The notes under the pieces were generated by a model. The model was not told the origin of the DNA. It was given only the letters and a program-made list of their open reading frames with translations, and searched no databases. The position numbers and the translations under genes were made by a program. DNA of 64,000 bases from Paramarasmius palmivorus (lineage: Eukaryota; Basidiomycota; Agaricomycetes; Agaricales; Marasmiaceae). Location of the stretch: the NCBI GenBank assembly GCA_037176845.1, contig JAYKXP010000008.1, positions 496,001 through 560,000 on the forward strand. The letters are read 5' to 3'. Below, in pieces: positions 50,716 through 61,450 of this stretch (the first letter of the stretch is position 1; every line of letters begins with the position of its first letter).

Positions 50716-52230
50716 ATGACGACTCAAACACTCCAGCTTGCCCTATCTTCTCTCGATACCACTCCTTTCAGAAACTTGTCAGAATCACACATCCTCGATC
50801 GAAACCTCTTGACGCAAACTCTCCATGATGCAGAAAACGCGCTGCGAAGCTGCGAAGTCAACATTGCGAAACAACTCGCTGAACGCGAGGAGCTCATCCG
50901 AAGCATCAAGAGGTGTAAATCCTTGCTATCGTACATTCATACCATGCCACCCGAGATTCTTTTGTCCATATTCGCATATCTCTGCGAGAGAAACGAGCTC
51001 GATCCCAGAATCATTCCATCCGCTATGGCCATATCTTTCGTCTGTTCTCGTTGGCGGCGCATCCTTCTATCGACGGATGGGCAGAGACTGTGGTCGTCCT
51101 TTCGGGTCTATTTTGATGAATGGGATGCAAAACCCATTTCACTAGCCCACATTGTTCAGTCCTACGTGGATCGATCGGGAACCAAGCCATTGAAGGTCGA
51201 GCTCGTGTGGAATCACTACTGCACAGCCCGCAATGTCATTGATCCTACTCTTCGGATTTTGGTAGATAACTCTACTCGCTGGTCGGAGATGGATTTCCTC
51301 TGCAATTCGGAGACGATGTTCACCGGATTATGCTATCACTAAAGATTCGGGGCCGCCTCCCTCTTCTGCAACACTTGCAGTGGTCGGATTCTTGTCCCGA
51401 TGACCTCTTCCAAGATGCTCCAGCTCTCTCATCTGTGGTCTGCAGGGATATAAACTCGGTCCCACGGTTGCCATTTGAGCACCTCACTCATCTCAACGTC
51501 ATTTACATGCGCGAAGTGTTCGTTAAGCACATGCTTTCGCGATGCCAACGCTTGCAGCACTTGATAGTCACCCAGATTATGCGAGACGACAGTGCCGACA
51601 ATTCGGGAATTGAGGTGTCCAAAGTCAATCATCTCACGGTCATAGCGAGATGAAGCCGGGTTCCGTTTTAGCGTGGATCGTCTGCTCTTGCCTAAGCTCA
51701 AACATCTCGAACTCATTGGGACCAGTTCGGATACAATTCCCTCAACTCGGGCACTGCGAATTGACATAGGCCTTCTCCAACGTTCGCGTAATATCACCAT
51801 CCTTCGACTTGAAAAGCTGCCCATCTCTGACACCCAGCTCATCTGTGCTATCCCTTACTTGTCGAACCTACAGCAGCTCTACATTCACGATTTCGGCACA
51901 AAGAGGACACCTCGGGAATATCGTTCGAACAGAACTGTCACCTCTAACCTATTCAAGAGTCTCGCGCACGTTGATGGCAATTCCATACCCAAGCTTTCGG
52001 AGTTGACTTTGAAGGTCCATTCTAAACAATTCGATGCGAAGGGATTGGTGAAATTGGTGTCGAGCAGGTGCGCCCGGGGTGGTATGATCTCTGGCTGCTT
52101 GCAGCTCGTGGAGGTGGAGTTGCTAGGCAATGCACAAACTAGACTTCCGGGAGAATTTTCATCTTTGTATTCGTTCAAGGACTCGGTAGGATTGCAAATT
52201 ACGACGTTTGTGACACGATCACCTAAATAA
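50716..52230 (+). CDS. F-box/LRR-type protein, tandem copy 2
   Basis: It begins MTTQTLQLALSSLDTTPFRN, like copy 3 (MDQTLESILSSLDTSFFRNP), so the start is well supported. Coiled coil LTQTLHDAENALRSCEVNI, F-box IHTMPPEILLSIFAYLCERN with SFVCSRWRRILLSTDGQRLW, then a family segment YVDRSGTKPLKVELVW and leucine-rich parts: LPLLQHLQW, LPFEHLTHLNVIY, LSRCQRLQHLIV, LPKLKHLELIG, LPISDTQLICAIPYLSNLQQ, KLSELTLKVH. No intron is needed. Two frame breaks, near 51307 and 51646, interrupt it; each resumes at the position expected from copy 1. Either a decaying duplicate or sequence errors. Confidence 0.72.
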
Positions 52231-52979
52231 TGGTTTTATTCCTGTATTCGAAGTAGACTCAATTGTAGCACAACGTGTACTCTTTCACCATGTATTGCAC
52301 TTTATATTCTTGACGGTTATACAATGGTAATGTCCAGGTAAAACTGGTGAAATGCTAGCTAGGAGCAGCACGTTGCGTCCACGATGGAGGTGCTGTTCAG
52401 AGCATCTGAATGACGATTTGTTACCTTTACCTCCGTAGTAGTAATAGGACCCGCTGCTCATAAAGGCTACTCAATGAATTTCGGTATTAATCTTGAAACA
52501 AGACTTTATTACCGGACGCTAGCTGATAATATTTCGCACACCTGCTAGAAATCGGTTCCTAATAAGGAAAAACCCATCTCGACACAAAACGTTTCACGCC
52601 GACAAAGACAGCCGACGTTTTCCGGAGCGTTTTTGTCCTCGAGAAACCCTTCGGTTATAGGTTTTTTGAGCAAAGAAACGTATCCAAGAACTTCAGGTGT
52701 CTCGTTGGACCAGAAACGTCTTTTTGAAAAGCTGTCCGACTATTAGACAGCGATTTCTTCTGGGTGTGTCGGTATATCTTGAGACGCTCGGCGCTTGTCG
52801 CCATTTTTCGAAACCTCTACAAGCTTTACAGTTGCATCCTCCTTGAACGGGATCTCAGCAGTGTTTTTCGAGTTTCAAATCTCCTTTGTGCAAGGAAACC
52901 ATCTTCTTTCAAAGGTGTGTATATGGCAATACTGTTTCAAGCTTTGGCTAATACGCACCATCCAAGTCCCTGGACGATA
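52231..52979. other. Spacer between F-box copies 2 and 3
   Basis: 749 bp. I see no gene. A cytosine/thymine-rich leader (about 52780-52920) may hold the promoter and a 5' UTR of copy 3. No terminal inverted repeats recognised. Confidence 0.4.
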
Positions 52980-54479
52980 ATGGACCAGACTCTCGAATCC
53001 ATTCTATCTTCACTGGATACATCGTTCTTCAGAAACCCATTGCAACGAACCCACTCCATGTGATCGCCAACTCATTTCTCAACGGCTTTTCGACGCGGAG
53101 AGCAACCTAAAAGATTGCGACACACAAATTGCAATCCTCCTGGCTCGACGCGAACGGATCGTTCGGAACATCCAGAGGTGCAAAGCCTTACTGTCGTCTA
53201 TCAATCACATCCCAATCGAGCTGCTTTCCTCGATATTCGAGCTCCACTGCGAGGAGAATTCGCTCCATCCTCATACAGCCTCACCTGCCATGGCCCTTTC
53301 CACGGTTTGCTCACGCTGGCGACAGGATTGCTCTGTCGATGCCAAAATTATGGTCGTCGTTGGATATCGGAAAGTGCTGGCCTCGCTCGTATCGTCCAAA
53401 CATTCATGGATCGATCCGGAACCAACCCGTTGAAGCTACAACTACATTGTGACGACTATTACAGGGACTACGGGATTGTTGATCCTGCTCTAGAGATTTT
53501 GATGGACAATTCATTTCGATGGTATGAGATGGAGTTCCATGATGACAGTCTTCCGCCACCATACGCTAGTGTTTTTGGGAGGATTCAAGGGCGTATCCCT
53601 TTGTTGCGCCATATAGACATTGGTTGCGATGCTGAGGACCTCTTGTCAGATGCTCCTGCGCTTTCTTCCTTCACCAACTACCTCGTTGGGATTCCACAGT
53701 TGCCATTCGAGCAACTCACCCGCCTTCATATCCGATACTGCAACATCAGGTCAAACCTCGATGAAGTGCTACGACTTTGTCAGAACGTACAGCGCCTGGA
53801 ACTCGAAGGTATTCTTGAAGACCCCGTCGATGAAGATCCTCCCACATTTCAAGTCATCTCGGGAAAAACAGAGACACTCAAGGTTACATCGAATACAGAG
53901 GATGCTTTGGCTTATTCCACAGGTTTACTTTTACCTCAACTCACCACCATTGAGCTCGTCGGGGTGTATGTGATGCATCGACGTCAATACCCTACTTGGG
54001 AGACATGGGACGATATATCTTTTTTCCAACAACCGTTTCGCATCACAAGCCTTCACATCGAGAGCTTGCCGATCTCTGATACCCAAATCATTGGCATTCT
54101 CGCATGTCTACCAGCACTGAGGCAACTTTGCGTGCACGATCTAGGCCCGAAGTTGGATGCCGTCGGCGAAAGCTCCCCAAATTTGACCGTTACCCCTTCA
54201 TTCTTCCAACACCTCATAATTAGCCCGGCAGCAGAACATACGATACCCAGGCTCACAAGGCTAATCTTAAAGGCTGGATACGAAGGATTTGATGCTGCTG
54301 GATTGGTAGACATGGTATCTTCGAGATGGAACCCTCGGGATGCAACTGTTGACTGCTTGCGGTTTGTTGAGCTACGGTTGATAGGTGAAGACGAGAATGA
54401 GCTTCCAACGGAGCTTTTGGCTTTAGAGCCGCTGAAGACCGGAGGATTGCAAGTAATCGCATCTGTGGTACGGTGGTGA
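52980..54479 (+). CDS. F-box/LRR-type protein, tandem copy 3 (several frame breaks)
   Basis: Third tandem copy. MDQTLESILSSLDTSFFRNP is followed, after a frame change near 53030-53050, by CDRQLISQRLFDAESNLKDC and DTQIAILLARRERIVRNIQR, then F-box-like SSINHIPIELLSSIFELHCE and STVCSRWRQ. Further breaks near 53325 and 53370 are needed to reach ALSMPKLWSSLDIG and then LARIVQTFMDRSGTNPLKL. From there a clean frame runs to the end: LPFEQLTRLHIRY, LCQNVQRLELEG, LPQLTTIELVG, LPISDTQIIGILACLPALRQ, LEPLKTGGLQVIASVVRW. Three breaks within 350 bp make a pseudogene more likely here than in its neighbours. Confidence 0.68.
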
Positions 54480-55384
54480 TATCGTAATTTTCGACGTCCA
54501 TATCAACGCGGGTGCGTGACAATTTCAGGAGACTCTAGTCTGTACTTATTAACGAGGATCATCAGGAGATCCACCTGACATGAAAGGAAGTGGCTTGCGC
54601 AGATACCACTACGAACTGTGCAACTGTTGGCATCGGTAAACATTTCCTGAAATGTCCTTCCGAAGGCCAGGATACACGATTAGGCACTTGCTATGTAGGC
54701 TGTACTGCTGGATGCAGTCTGATGGTTGCCTCTGTTCGACAAGGAAGCTGTTTCGTGTAATATTTCTAGTCGAAAATGGAACACTACTTGTATGTATCGC
54801 TTCTTCATGGCCTTGTGTTAGGCCTGTCAGGGTTCACATGTGCACTGCTCCTCGGGTTGAGGTTCGTCAAGCAGTGAGACCAGCAAGTTTAAGCCGCGGC
54901 CCACTGCGCTGTGGAGTTCTCGTGGTTCTGGTATACGTGAAAGCAGTTTCAATCCTCGAGTGTGCCTAGCTCGTGCGCAATGTAGTGGGTCGTTAGACTC
55001 TATCAATAGTTTCTTCGATTCCGCGGCTGTTAAATCCGCCTATTGTAGTATGTCGTACCCACTACGTAGCTCAACGAATGGGTATCAGCTACCTATTAAA
55101 GCCTAGCCGTGCGCAAGGCAGCCAACAGCCACACATGTTGTCTCCGAAGGTCAAGAATTTCCCAGTTGGGCATGGAATGACTACGTTGAACGATAACCTG
55201 TGAAGACATGGAAGTTTGGGGAAAGCCAAGCTGCGAGGCTCATATCAACGGGGCTAAGCGCAATGTCACTGCGTTTCCTGTAGCAGGGTATGAAGATTTG
55301 AATGTTGATAGATGTTTCGAATCAAAAAGAGGTGATTGTTCACACACCTGTCTACACCTGTGGTATTTTTATCCTCCGTATAGT
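54480..55384. other. Gene-poor 905-bp region after the F-box array
   Basis: No conserved coding sequence on either strand. A 9-bp inverted repeat (GTAGTGGGT at 54982-54990, ACCCACTAC at 55057-55065) could form a hairpin with a 66-base loop, but flanking similarity does not extend. No tRNA B-box was found. Confidence 0.4.
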
Positions 55385-56078
55385 CTACTCCTCGTCCATC
55401 GGTTCCGCATCTTCTTTCGCGTCGGCGGCCTCCTCGTCTTGTGTGCCAGTCTTCCGCCCCTGGACACCTGGTATGCACAGGTCATTCACGGAGCATTCGA
55501 GGCAAAACTACGGCATCACGTACCTCCACTTTGACTTAGTGGCTTGACGTATTGTTTGAGCCATTCCTCAGATTCCCAAACTAAATGAAAAGGCGGGAAG
55601 ATGATCAGAAAGAAGTGCAATGTGTATGTAACAGCCAAAAACTTGCCAGCACGGTTGCCTCCAAGTTGCATGGGTGTCTTCATGGGTTTTGCCAGGTTAA
55701 CTTTGATGACGCGGCCCCGCAATTCATTAAGATCCATGTTGTCTATCGCATCCTGTGCATCTGCAGCTGAACTGTATGTGACGAAGGCAAAACCTCGATG
55801 CTTGGCCTCTGCTAAAACGTCAGTTATTGATTGTTTTGGGAAGATCACAGCTAGTTTCGCCGACCATTCTGTTGTGATGGGTTCGTGGTAGCAGAAGGCA
55901 GCTGAACTTCGATGATGTCCCCTGCGAAGCGAATAATCTTTAGGGAAAAAATGAGGCAAAGACAAGAGACTTGTTACGCACCAAATGTTGCGAAATGCTC
56001 ATAAATGACCCCTTCATCAACGTCCTCGCCGATGCCGCCCACAAATACGGTCTTTTTGGACTTGGTTCCTTCCTCCAT
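55385..56078 (-). CDS. RRM protein related to the CYP33 (PPIE) RNA-binding domain, without a cyclophilin domain
   Basis: It starts MEEGTKSKKTVFVGGIGEDV and continues DEGVIYEHFATF-GDIIEVQL, then KHRGFAFVTYSSAADAQDAI, DNMDLNELRGRVIKVNLAKP. RNP2 (VFVGGI) and RNP1 (RGFAFVTY) are intact and the ENMDxxEL-GRVxKVN pattern resembles the RRM of PPIE/CYP33. After the RRM comes VWESEEWLKQYVKPLSQSG and a short acidic tail (EAADAKEDAEPMDEE), stop at 55385; no peptidyl-prolyl isomerase domain follows. About 165 residues. One of the introns is GC-AG. Possible spliceosomal or nuclear RNA role is inference from CYP33. Confidence 0.8.
55581..55646 (-). other. GC-AG intron in the RRM gene
   Basis: On the minus strand the donor is GTGCTG|GCAAGT and the acceptor CATTTAG|TTTGGG. 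Splicing gives GGNRA-VWESEEWLKQY in frame. Confidence 0.78.
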
Positions 56079-56187
56079 GAGAGCAAGAGACAAAGCAGGA
56101 AATCATTTTCACGCGATGGACGGTGTGAAGATACACGTGGGGGTGAAGGCGACTTGCCGAAAATAGGGCAACTCATCCCACCCACTA

Positions 56188-57632
56188 TGCCAAGTCAGCG
56201 GCCTTTGAAGCTGTATCAGGCTGTATCGATAGATTTCTGTGACAAGTGTCTCCAGTTCGACCCTAGTCTCCCATCAACATCGGAACGAGGTCCATTCGCT
56301 TTTACCCTCCAAAGGACATTCGTTCCTTGCCACTTTACGAGATTCGTCCAATCCTTTTAAAGACGAGTCCTCATCATGGTCCCCTTCTTCTTGCTCTTCG
56401 CAGATGTCCCCTAGTATCTGGATCCCTCCTAGCAAGCAAGAGCACCTGTCTTCTCCTCTTTCAGACTCCACATATGACGAAGAGGAAGACAATCGCAAGA
56501 TTCGACCTTGGTGGCCCACTTTTCGCAACCTCTTCAAACTTCGTGGGTTTCGTCTCGACACCGTTGGGGACGTAAAGCAATACTACAAACAGACTCCGAG
56601 TGCATCTCCTGCGCCGTACTTTGATACTTATCGCCAACTTGATGACGACACACTGTGCCCGGACGCGGGACTGGTGAGTATCTTTGCCTCAAATATGGTA
56701 ATTGCAGGCGCTGATATGAAGGATGTAGCCGGATAACCTGTTTAGGGGATTGCGTTCCAGTGACGGGAAAAGGGTGGTCATCAAGGCCGTTCATTATAGA
56801 AGTCGGGAACTCGACATTATAAGGTTTCTTTCGTCTCCCGCTATGAGGAATAACCCAATGAACCATTGCATACGTTTGTACTTTCCTGCCTCATTTCTCG
56901 TGCTAACACCGACTGGCACTCTCACACAGCGGTTCTGGATATCATTCAAGATGAAGAGATTGCGTTCATCGTCATGGAGCAGTGGTCTTCGCAGCTGATA
57001 CCCGATAGTGGACCATGTTGTCTGCGGCCCTTTCTAATGTCCATGCGACAATGCATTGAAGTGCGTTACATCTATTGATCTTATTCATATGCTTGTCGTT
57101 ACTAATTCGTACACCAGCATGCGGCTTTCATGCATATGCATAGGATGGCACACCTTGATATCTCCCTACGTAACCTGTTGACGGACTACAAAGGAAACCA
57201 TGCCTATATCGACTTTGAATTGGGTCGTCGGTTTGATGAATCCAATCCACTGATTTCTGGCGCTCGATTGGGGACTGAGATACCTCCCGAGTGTCATACG
57301 GGCGAACTATATGATCCCTTCAAGGTATTTTTACAACGAGATGCGTTCGACAGATCCTCATGACTCTCCAGGTAGATGTCTTTGCCCTCGGAGTACTAAT
57401 ATTACGGGCATGTAAGGTACGTGCCACAACGTCTATTGTTGCGTGCATCCTGACCATTTTAACTCGCTAGCTCACTGGACATTGTGTTCCGGAGCTGGTC
57501 GAGATTGTGAAGCCGATGCTACGCGACAAACCAGAACAGCGGCCTCCAGTGGGGATAGTGCTACGTGCTTTTGACGCCATGTTACGGACGCTCACGGACG
57601 ACAGATTGAAGTACTGTCATAACATGCGATGA
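56188..57632 (+). CDS. Kinase-like domain protein (Agaricomycete family, DFG replaced by DFE)
   Basis: A protein-kinase fold is recognisable: lysine in GKRVVIKAVHYRSRELDIIR, hinge-like IAFIVMEQWSSQLIPDS, catalytic loop MAHLDISLRNLL (HxD with Asn), metal site YIDFELG (DFE instead of DFG), APE-like GTEIPPECHTGELYDPFK and helix VDVFALGVLILRACK, ending RPPVGIVLRAFDAML. There is no glycine-rich loop; the N-terminal segment is WWPTFRNLFKLRGFRLDTV, typical of an expanded mushroom family. The start is uncertain: ATG at 56188 opens a frame, but the following N-terminal part has competing frames and an in-frame ATG also exists at 56404. A small frame inconsistency lies near 56875-56930 between NHCIR and VLDIIQ. 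Confidence 0.66.
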
Positions 57633-57729
57633 ATGTTCCAACACGGAGGATATCCATGCTTACTAGTACATATGTATAATAAATATACTAATATGCCAAT
57701 ACAGTATAATACAGCTCCTAAAGTCCTGT

Positions 57730-58994
57730 CTACGACGCTTCCTCTGCTGCCTTCGTGGCATCTGCTTCCATTTTCTGCCTCTTCCTCTGTAAATAACGCT
57801 CTCGAGCACTCTGCACATCCTCCTCGTTGTTCCTCTTGGTGACAACCCGCTGGATCGCATCTTGCTCTGCCTTTCTTTTCTCCTCTGACACACGAGCCTT
57901 CTCCTCTTCCATCTGCTGTTGGATCTCTCTCTGACGTCGTTGTTCGATTTCCCTTCTACTCGCCGCCGTACCAACTGCTCGGTGAACCGGTTCAGTGGGC
58001 TCTGACGACTTTGAATTCCCCGCTGCATTCTTCAGCTGCAGATTTCGGGTATTGGTACCCGAAAGATTCAAACCAGCAGATAGCAAGTCCCGCTTATCCA
58101 CAATCTGGTTATCATCGTTGAGTTCCACATCTTTACCTTCGGCTCTCGCGATCTTCGCTCGCTCCAAATCTGACATCGGTGTAAAGTCGGGAGGCTTCGT
58201 GATAGTCAAGTTTGGTGGAGGGGCCTGAGGTCCAATGACCGGTTTTTGAGTCGCCGCTACAGCGGCTTCGTGTACTTGTTCCGATTCATCAAGGAGTTTC
58301 CGGTAGAAGTGCGCCATACCGGTGGTTGAACCACCTTTTTTCTTTTGCTCTTCTGTAGAGTGGGTATGAGATATTTGTTGACACTTTCTAGCAGCGAAAT
58401 AAGCTCACCTTCCCTTCTTTTCTCCTCTTCTTCAGCTCTCCGGACCTCGGCCATTTGGTCTTTATATGCTTGTGTGACGAATGCCTCCTTGTCTGCGAAT
58501 TCGTCGCCTTCGCGCTCTCGTTCGAGTTGCATCATCTTTTCTTCCGCACGGAGGTGGTCTAGCTTTCTCGTTGCAGCTGAGGAGAGAAGGCCCGCAATGT
58601 ATTTAGGCTAAAGGCATTCAGGATATGTATTAGACATGTTCGAGAGCGTAGGGCCCGACAAACATACCTTCTTGTCCTTCGATGCTAGCTCTTTAACTTC
58701 CTTCTGCCTTTGCTTTGCTTCTTGCATTTTATCCCAGACACCATCATAATCGTAGACGGTTTCGTCCACCTTCATTTCCTTCTCCATCCGTTTTTGCATA
58801 GCCTTGGAAGTGAGCGCATTTTGAGCTAGGAATTTCTTGTTGGCCGACACATTACGGTCATTGGTAGAAGAAGTCGGCGCTGCGTCTATGGGTTCGTCAT
58901 CGTCGAGTGAAGCAAATGCTACAGGCTGCTTGAGTGGGGGAGTCGGGGCTGCAGCAGACTTTGACTTGTTAAGGGAGAAGGAGAAAGGTTTCAT
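57730..58994 (-). CDS. NSRP1-like coiled-coil protein (DUF2040; nuclear speckle splicing regulator family)
   Basis: It starts MKPFSFSLNKSKSAAAPTPP. The DUF2040 core is FLAQNALTSKAMQKRMEKEM, DETVYDYDGVWDKMQEAKQ, KPKYIAGLLSSAATRKLDHL (across an intron), EREREGDEFADKEAFVTQAY, then MAHFYRKLLDESEQVHEAAV. The C-terminal third is charged and coiled coil (SRREIEQRRQREIQQQMEEE, RVVTKRNNEEDVQSARERYL). Metazoan NSRP1 is a splicing regulator in nuclear speckles; in fungi the role is inferred. An apparent stop in KRREGELIS is removed by an intron that joins RREG-EEQKKKGGSTTG. No frame break. Only 50 bp separate its start from MTR3. Confidence 0.82.
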
Positions 58995-59044
58995 GAGCTG
59001 AGTTTGAACGCGTGAACAAAACTTTTTCCTTCTCGAACAACATC
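58995..59044. promoter_or_regulatory. 50-bp bidirectional promoter, NSRP1-like / MTR3
   Basis: The two divergent start codons are 50 bp apart. Transcription start sites and promoter elements must overlap the opposite gene or lie in this stretch, suggesting co-regulation of two RNA-processing genes. Confidence 0.6.
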
Positions 59045-60113
59045 ATGGCAGCACTCACAGGCTTTGACAGAAGAAGAATTAACGGTCCTGAAGAGAGCTT
59101 TGCTCCAATATTCGAATTAGAAGGAGAATCTTCAGGCTCTCAATCGCAGGCTTCTTCAAGTTCACAGCGGCAAGGCAGACAGCCAACGGATATCCGACCA
59201 ATCTGTGCGGATTTCAACCTCGTTGGGTCTGTTCAAGTGACGCTCACTCTATCTCTGCAGTCCTTCAGCCTGGTCTAATAAACCAAGCTAATGGGTCTGC
59301 ATATATCGAAACGGAAAAGACGAAAGTGGCTTGTGCTGTGTGCGTAGATTCTTTCAGTTGTCTTGCACATCCCAATATAACAAGGGTTTCTAGGTATGGT
59401 CCACGGCAGTCAAAAAACACGACATACAACGAAAATGGAAGACTAAATGTTGAAGTCAAGTTCACGCCTTTTTCATGTAGCAAGAGGAAAGCTCCACTAC
59501 GAGTGAGTCGATCTGAGGTTGTTGCAGAAGCATTCTGACCTGACCTCTCAATCAGGATGCCGAAGATAGAGGGTTGGCTGTTGCTATTCACCAAGCTCTT
59601 TTATCTTCTGTACGACTAGAGCTACTGCCAAAGTCAACGATAGATATCTTCATCATGATCATTGAGGCGGATGGCATGGAAGGGTGCGTTGCATCGGGCA
59701 CTATCGCTGCAAGTACTGCTCTTGCAGGAGCTGGGATAGAAATGTTCGGACTTGTAACATCATGTTCTGCGGCAAGTGATTTTCAGTATTTCTCTGATTG
59801 TTGATTAACCTCGTTCAAAGTGCATCATGGGTAACGAAATCTGGTTAGACCCGACCGAGGAGGAGGTGCAACGCTCGAACGGGACTCTTGTTTTGTCGTG
59901 CATGCCGGCTCTAGGAACTATTACAAGTGTCTGGCAAAATGGGAAGATGCAGACAAAAGAAGCAATAGCAGTATGTTCCTCTATTCGAAGAGATTCTCCT
60001 TCTTGACCACATTTCTCAAGTGCATGGAATTATGCGAAGAAAGATGTACAGAGATACATTCTGTGGTTGCGCATGCCTTGTTAGAAAAGGCAAAAAGTGA
60101 AAATGTAGCATAG
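59045..60113 (+). CDS. MTR3: Exosome complex subunit MTR3 (RNase PH fold)
   Basis: MTR3 (EXOSC6) is one of the six non-catalytic RNase PH-like subunits of the exosome ring, for 3'-5' RNA decay and processing. Starts MAALTGFDRRRINGPEESFA; the core is RPI-FLQPGLINQANGSAYI (across an intron), ETEKTKVACAV-YGPRQSK, GRLNVEVKFTPFSCSKRKAP, DAEDRGLAVAIHQALLSSVR, IIEADGMEGCVASGTIAAST, ALAGAGIEMFGLVTSCSA, then GNEIWLDPTEEEVQRSNGTL and MELCEERCTEIHSVVAHAL. About 270 residues, as expected. One intron (59772-59820) is GC-AG. No frame break. Confidence 0.93.
59772..59820 (+). other. GC-AG intron in MTR3
   Basis: The donor is TCTGCG|GCAAGT and the acceptor TTCAAAG|TGCATC. Splicing yields VTSCSA-CIMGNEIWLDP, as in MTR3 proteins; no GT donor fits. 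Confidence 0.82.
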
Positions 60114-60257
60114 CTCGCAAATCATTACTTATGCATGTCCTGTAAAAATACCGAGCCGACGCGCGACGCGTGATTTTCTCGGACCCGCGTCTGTTTACAA
60201 AACTTTCGCGTTACTCGTCACTCGTGACTAGACGCGGCTTACTGCTTTTCGTTGATC

Positions 60258-61179
60258 ATGACAATGTTGAGCATGTTCCCTTTCAGCTCTGCTTCCCCCT
60301 TTCCTTCTACTCCTCAATCAAACCGTTCTCGTTCGATCGGTTACAATGACTACAAACCCCTCAATTCTTCGCCTTTAACCATGGGCTCAAGTCCAACCTC
60401 GTCACCTATTCAGCAAGCACAGGCACGTCGAAAGTCGCAATACAAGGCCCGGACGTCAAGTGCTTCAGTGTCATCTCCAGCACCATCAAGCGAAACGGGC
60501 TCATTATTGAGGGAACGTTTCAAGTCGACGTGTTTACAGCGAGCGAGGAATGCGAGGAAGAAGATTGTAAAGAACAAACGGCGGTTAGACCCAATGAGTA
60601 GTGATGGGTTTGACGAGGAAATGGACGAAGATCTGGATGAGGATGACTTTGAGGATGAGGTATGTGTTCCAGAGCTCGCTATGAAAACTATGGTTCACAA
60701 GAGCTTTTCGTACAGATACTCAGACGGGTCATGCTTAATGAAGAGTCAAGGCGGCGGCACCGTTATAGACTATCATATTACGCCACCTGTGGCGACTCTA
60801 TTGATCCTGATCTTGAAGACGTTGGCCAGTGGGAAGAGGAACTTCAAGAGGGTGAGTGGCCTATTCACGCCACACAAGTTCTTCGCCTCACTTTCGGTCT
60901 CTAGAACCGCCGAATTCATCAATGACTGCCTCAACATCTTCCCAGCAACCTCAAACACCGAAAAAACAATCTACAACATTTCCTTCTTCGCCAATGGAGC
61001 CAACGTTCGAAGACTTGGAGGACGCCGAATTGGAGGCGTACGCTGAGGAGTATGAGCGTCAGGCTGCGCTAGCCGAATTTGAGGACATTCCTATTGAGGA
61101 ATTGCTCGGCTTGGACGATGAAGATTTGGATGACCTGCATGGGTATTCAACAGAAAGGAACGACGTGGCCATGGAGTAA
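60258..61179 (+). CDS. Acidic orphan protein with basic helical middle
   Basis: I do not recognise the family with certainty. The N-terminus is Ser/Pro-rich (SPFPSTPQSNRSRSIG), followed by a basic segment RERFKSTCLQRARNARKKIV, an acidic run (EEMDEDLDEDDFEDE), a hydrophobic-basic helix across an intron (LFVQILRRVMLNEESRRRHR), YRLSYYATCGDSIDPDLEDV, and a strongly acidic C-terminus (ELEAYAEEYERQAALAEF, LLGLDDEDLDDLHGY). Stop TAA at 61177-61179. ATG at 60258 chosen as first in-frame Met. Two introns, no frame break. The basic/acidic layout suits a nuclear protein; that is inference. Confidence 0.6.
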
Positions 61180-61450
61180 TAGGCCTTGCCGCTTAGCGTT
61201 GGCTAAGCGACTGTCAGGACGCCCCTTTTCTTGTTGGACTTTGAAGCCGGTCGTTTTAACTCTTCTTTGAAGATATATATTGTTGCCAATGATAATGTAC
61301 ACTAGCTATCCTCGTTACATGCTAAAAGTCTAACAGAAGTGAACTGCGTTGGGGGGTATAATCGCGCTTCCCTTTTTTGTGTACGGGAGAATGAATGAAT
61401 GGAGTGGTATCTGGTGGTCAAGTAAGGGATGGCCAACGCCCTGTGCATGA

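Noticed and set aside
54982..55065. 9-bp inverted repeat as a transposon end or structured RNA
   Set aside because: Similarity does not extend past nine bases, there is no target-site duplication and no transposase nearby.
54480..55384. Possible tRNA in the gene-poor stretch (GGTTCGTCAAG near 54870)
   Set aside because: It does not match the B-box GGTTCGANTCC and no A-box or acceptor stem pairs with it.
58340..58410. Apparent stop or frameshift in the NSRP1-like gene after REGELIS
   Set aside because: A GTGAGC...CTACAG intron restores EEQKKKGGSTTGMAHFY; the gene is intact.
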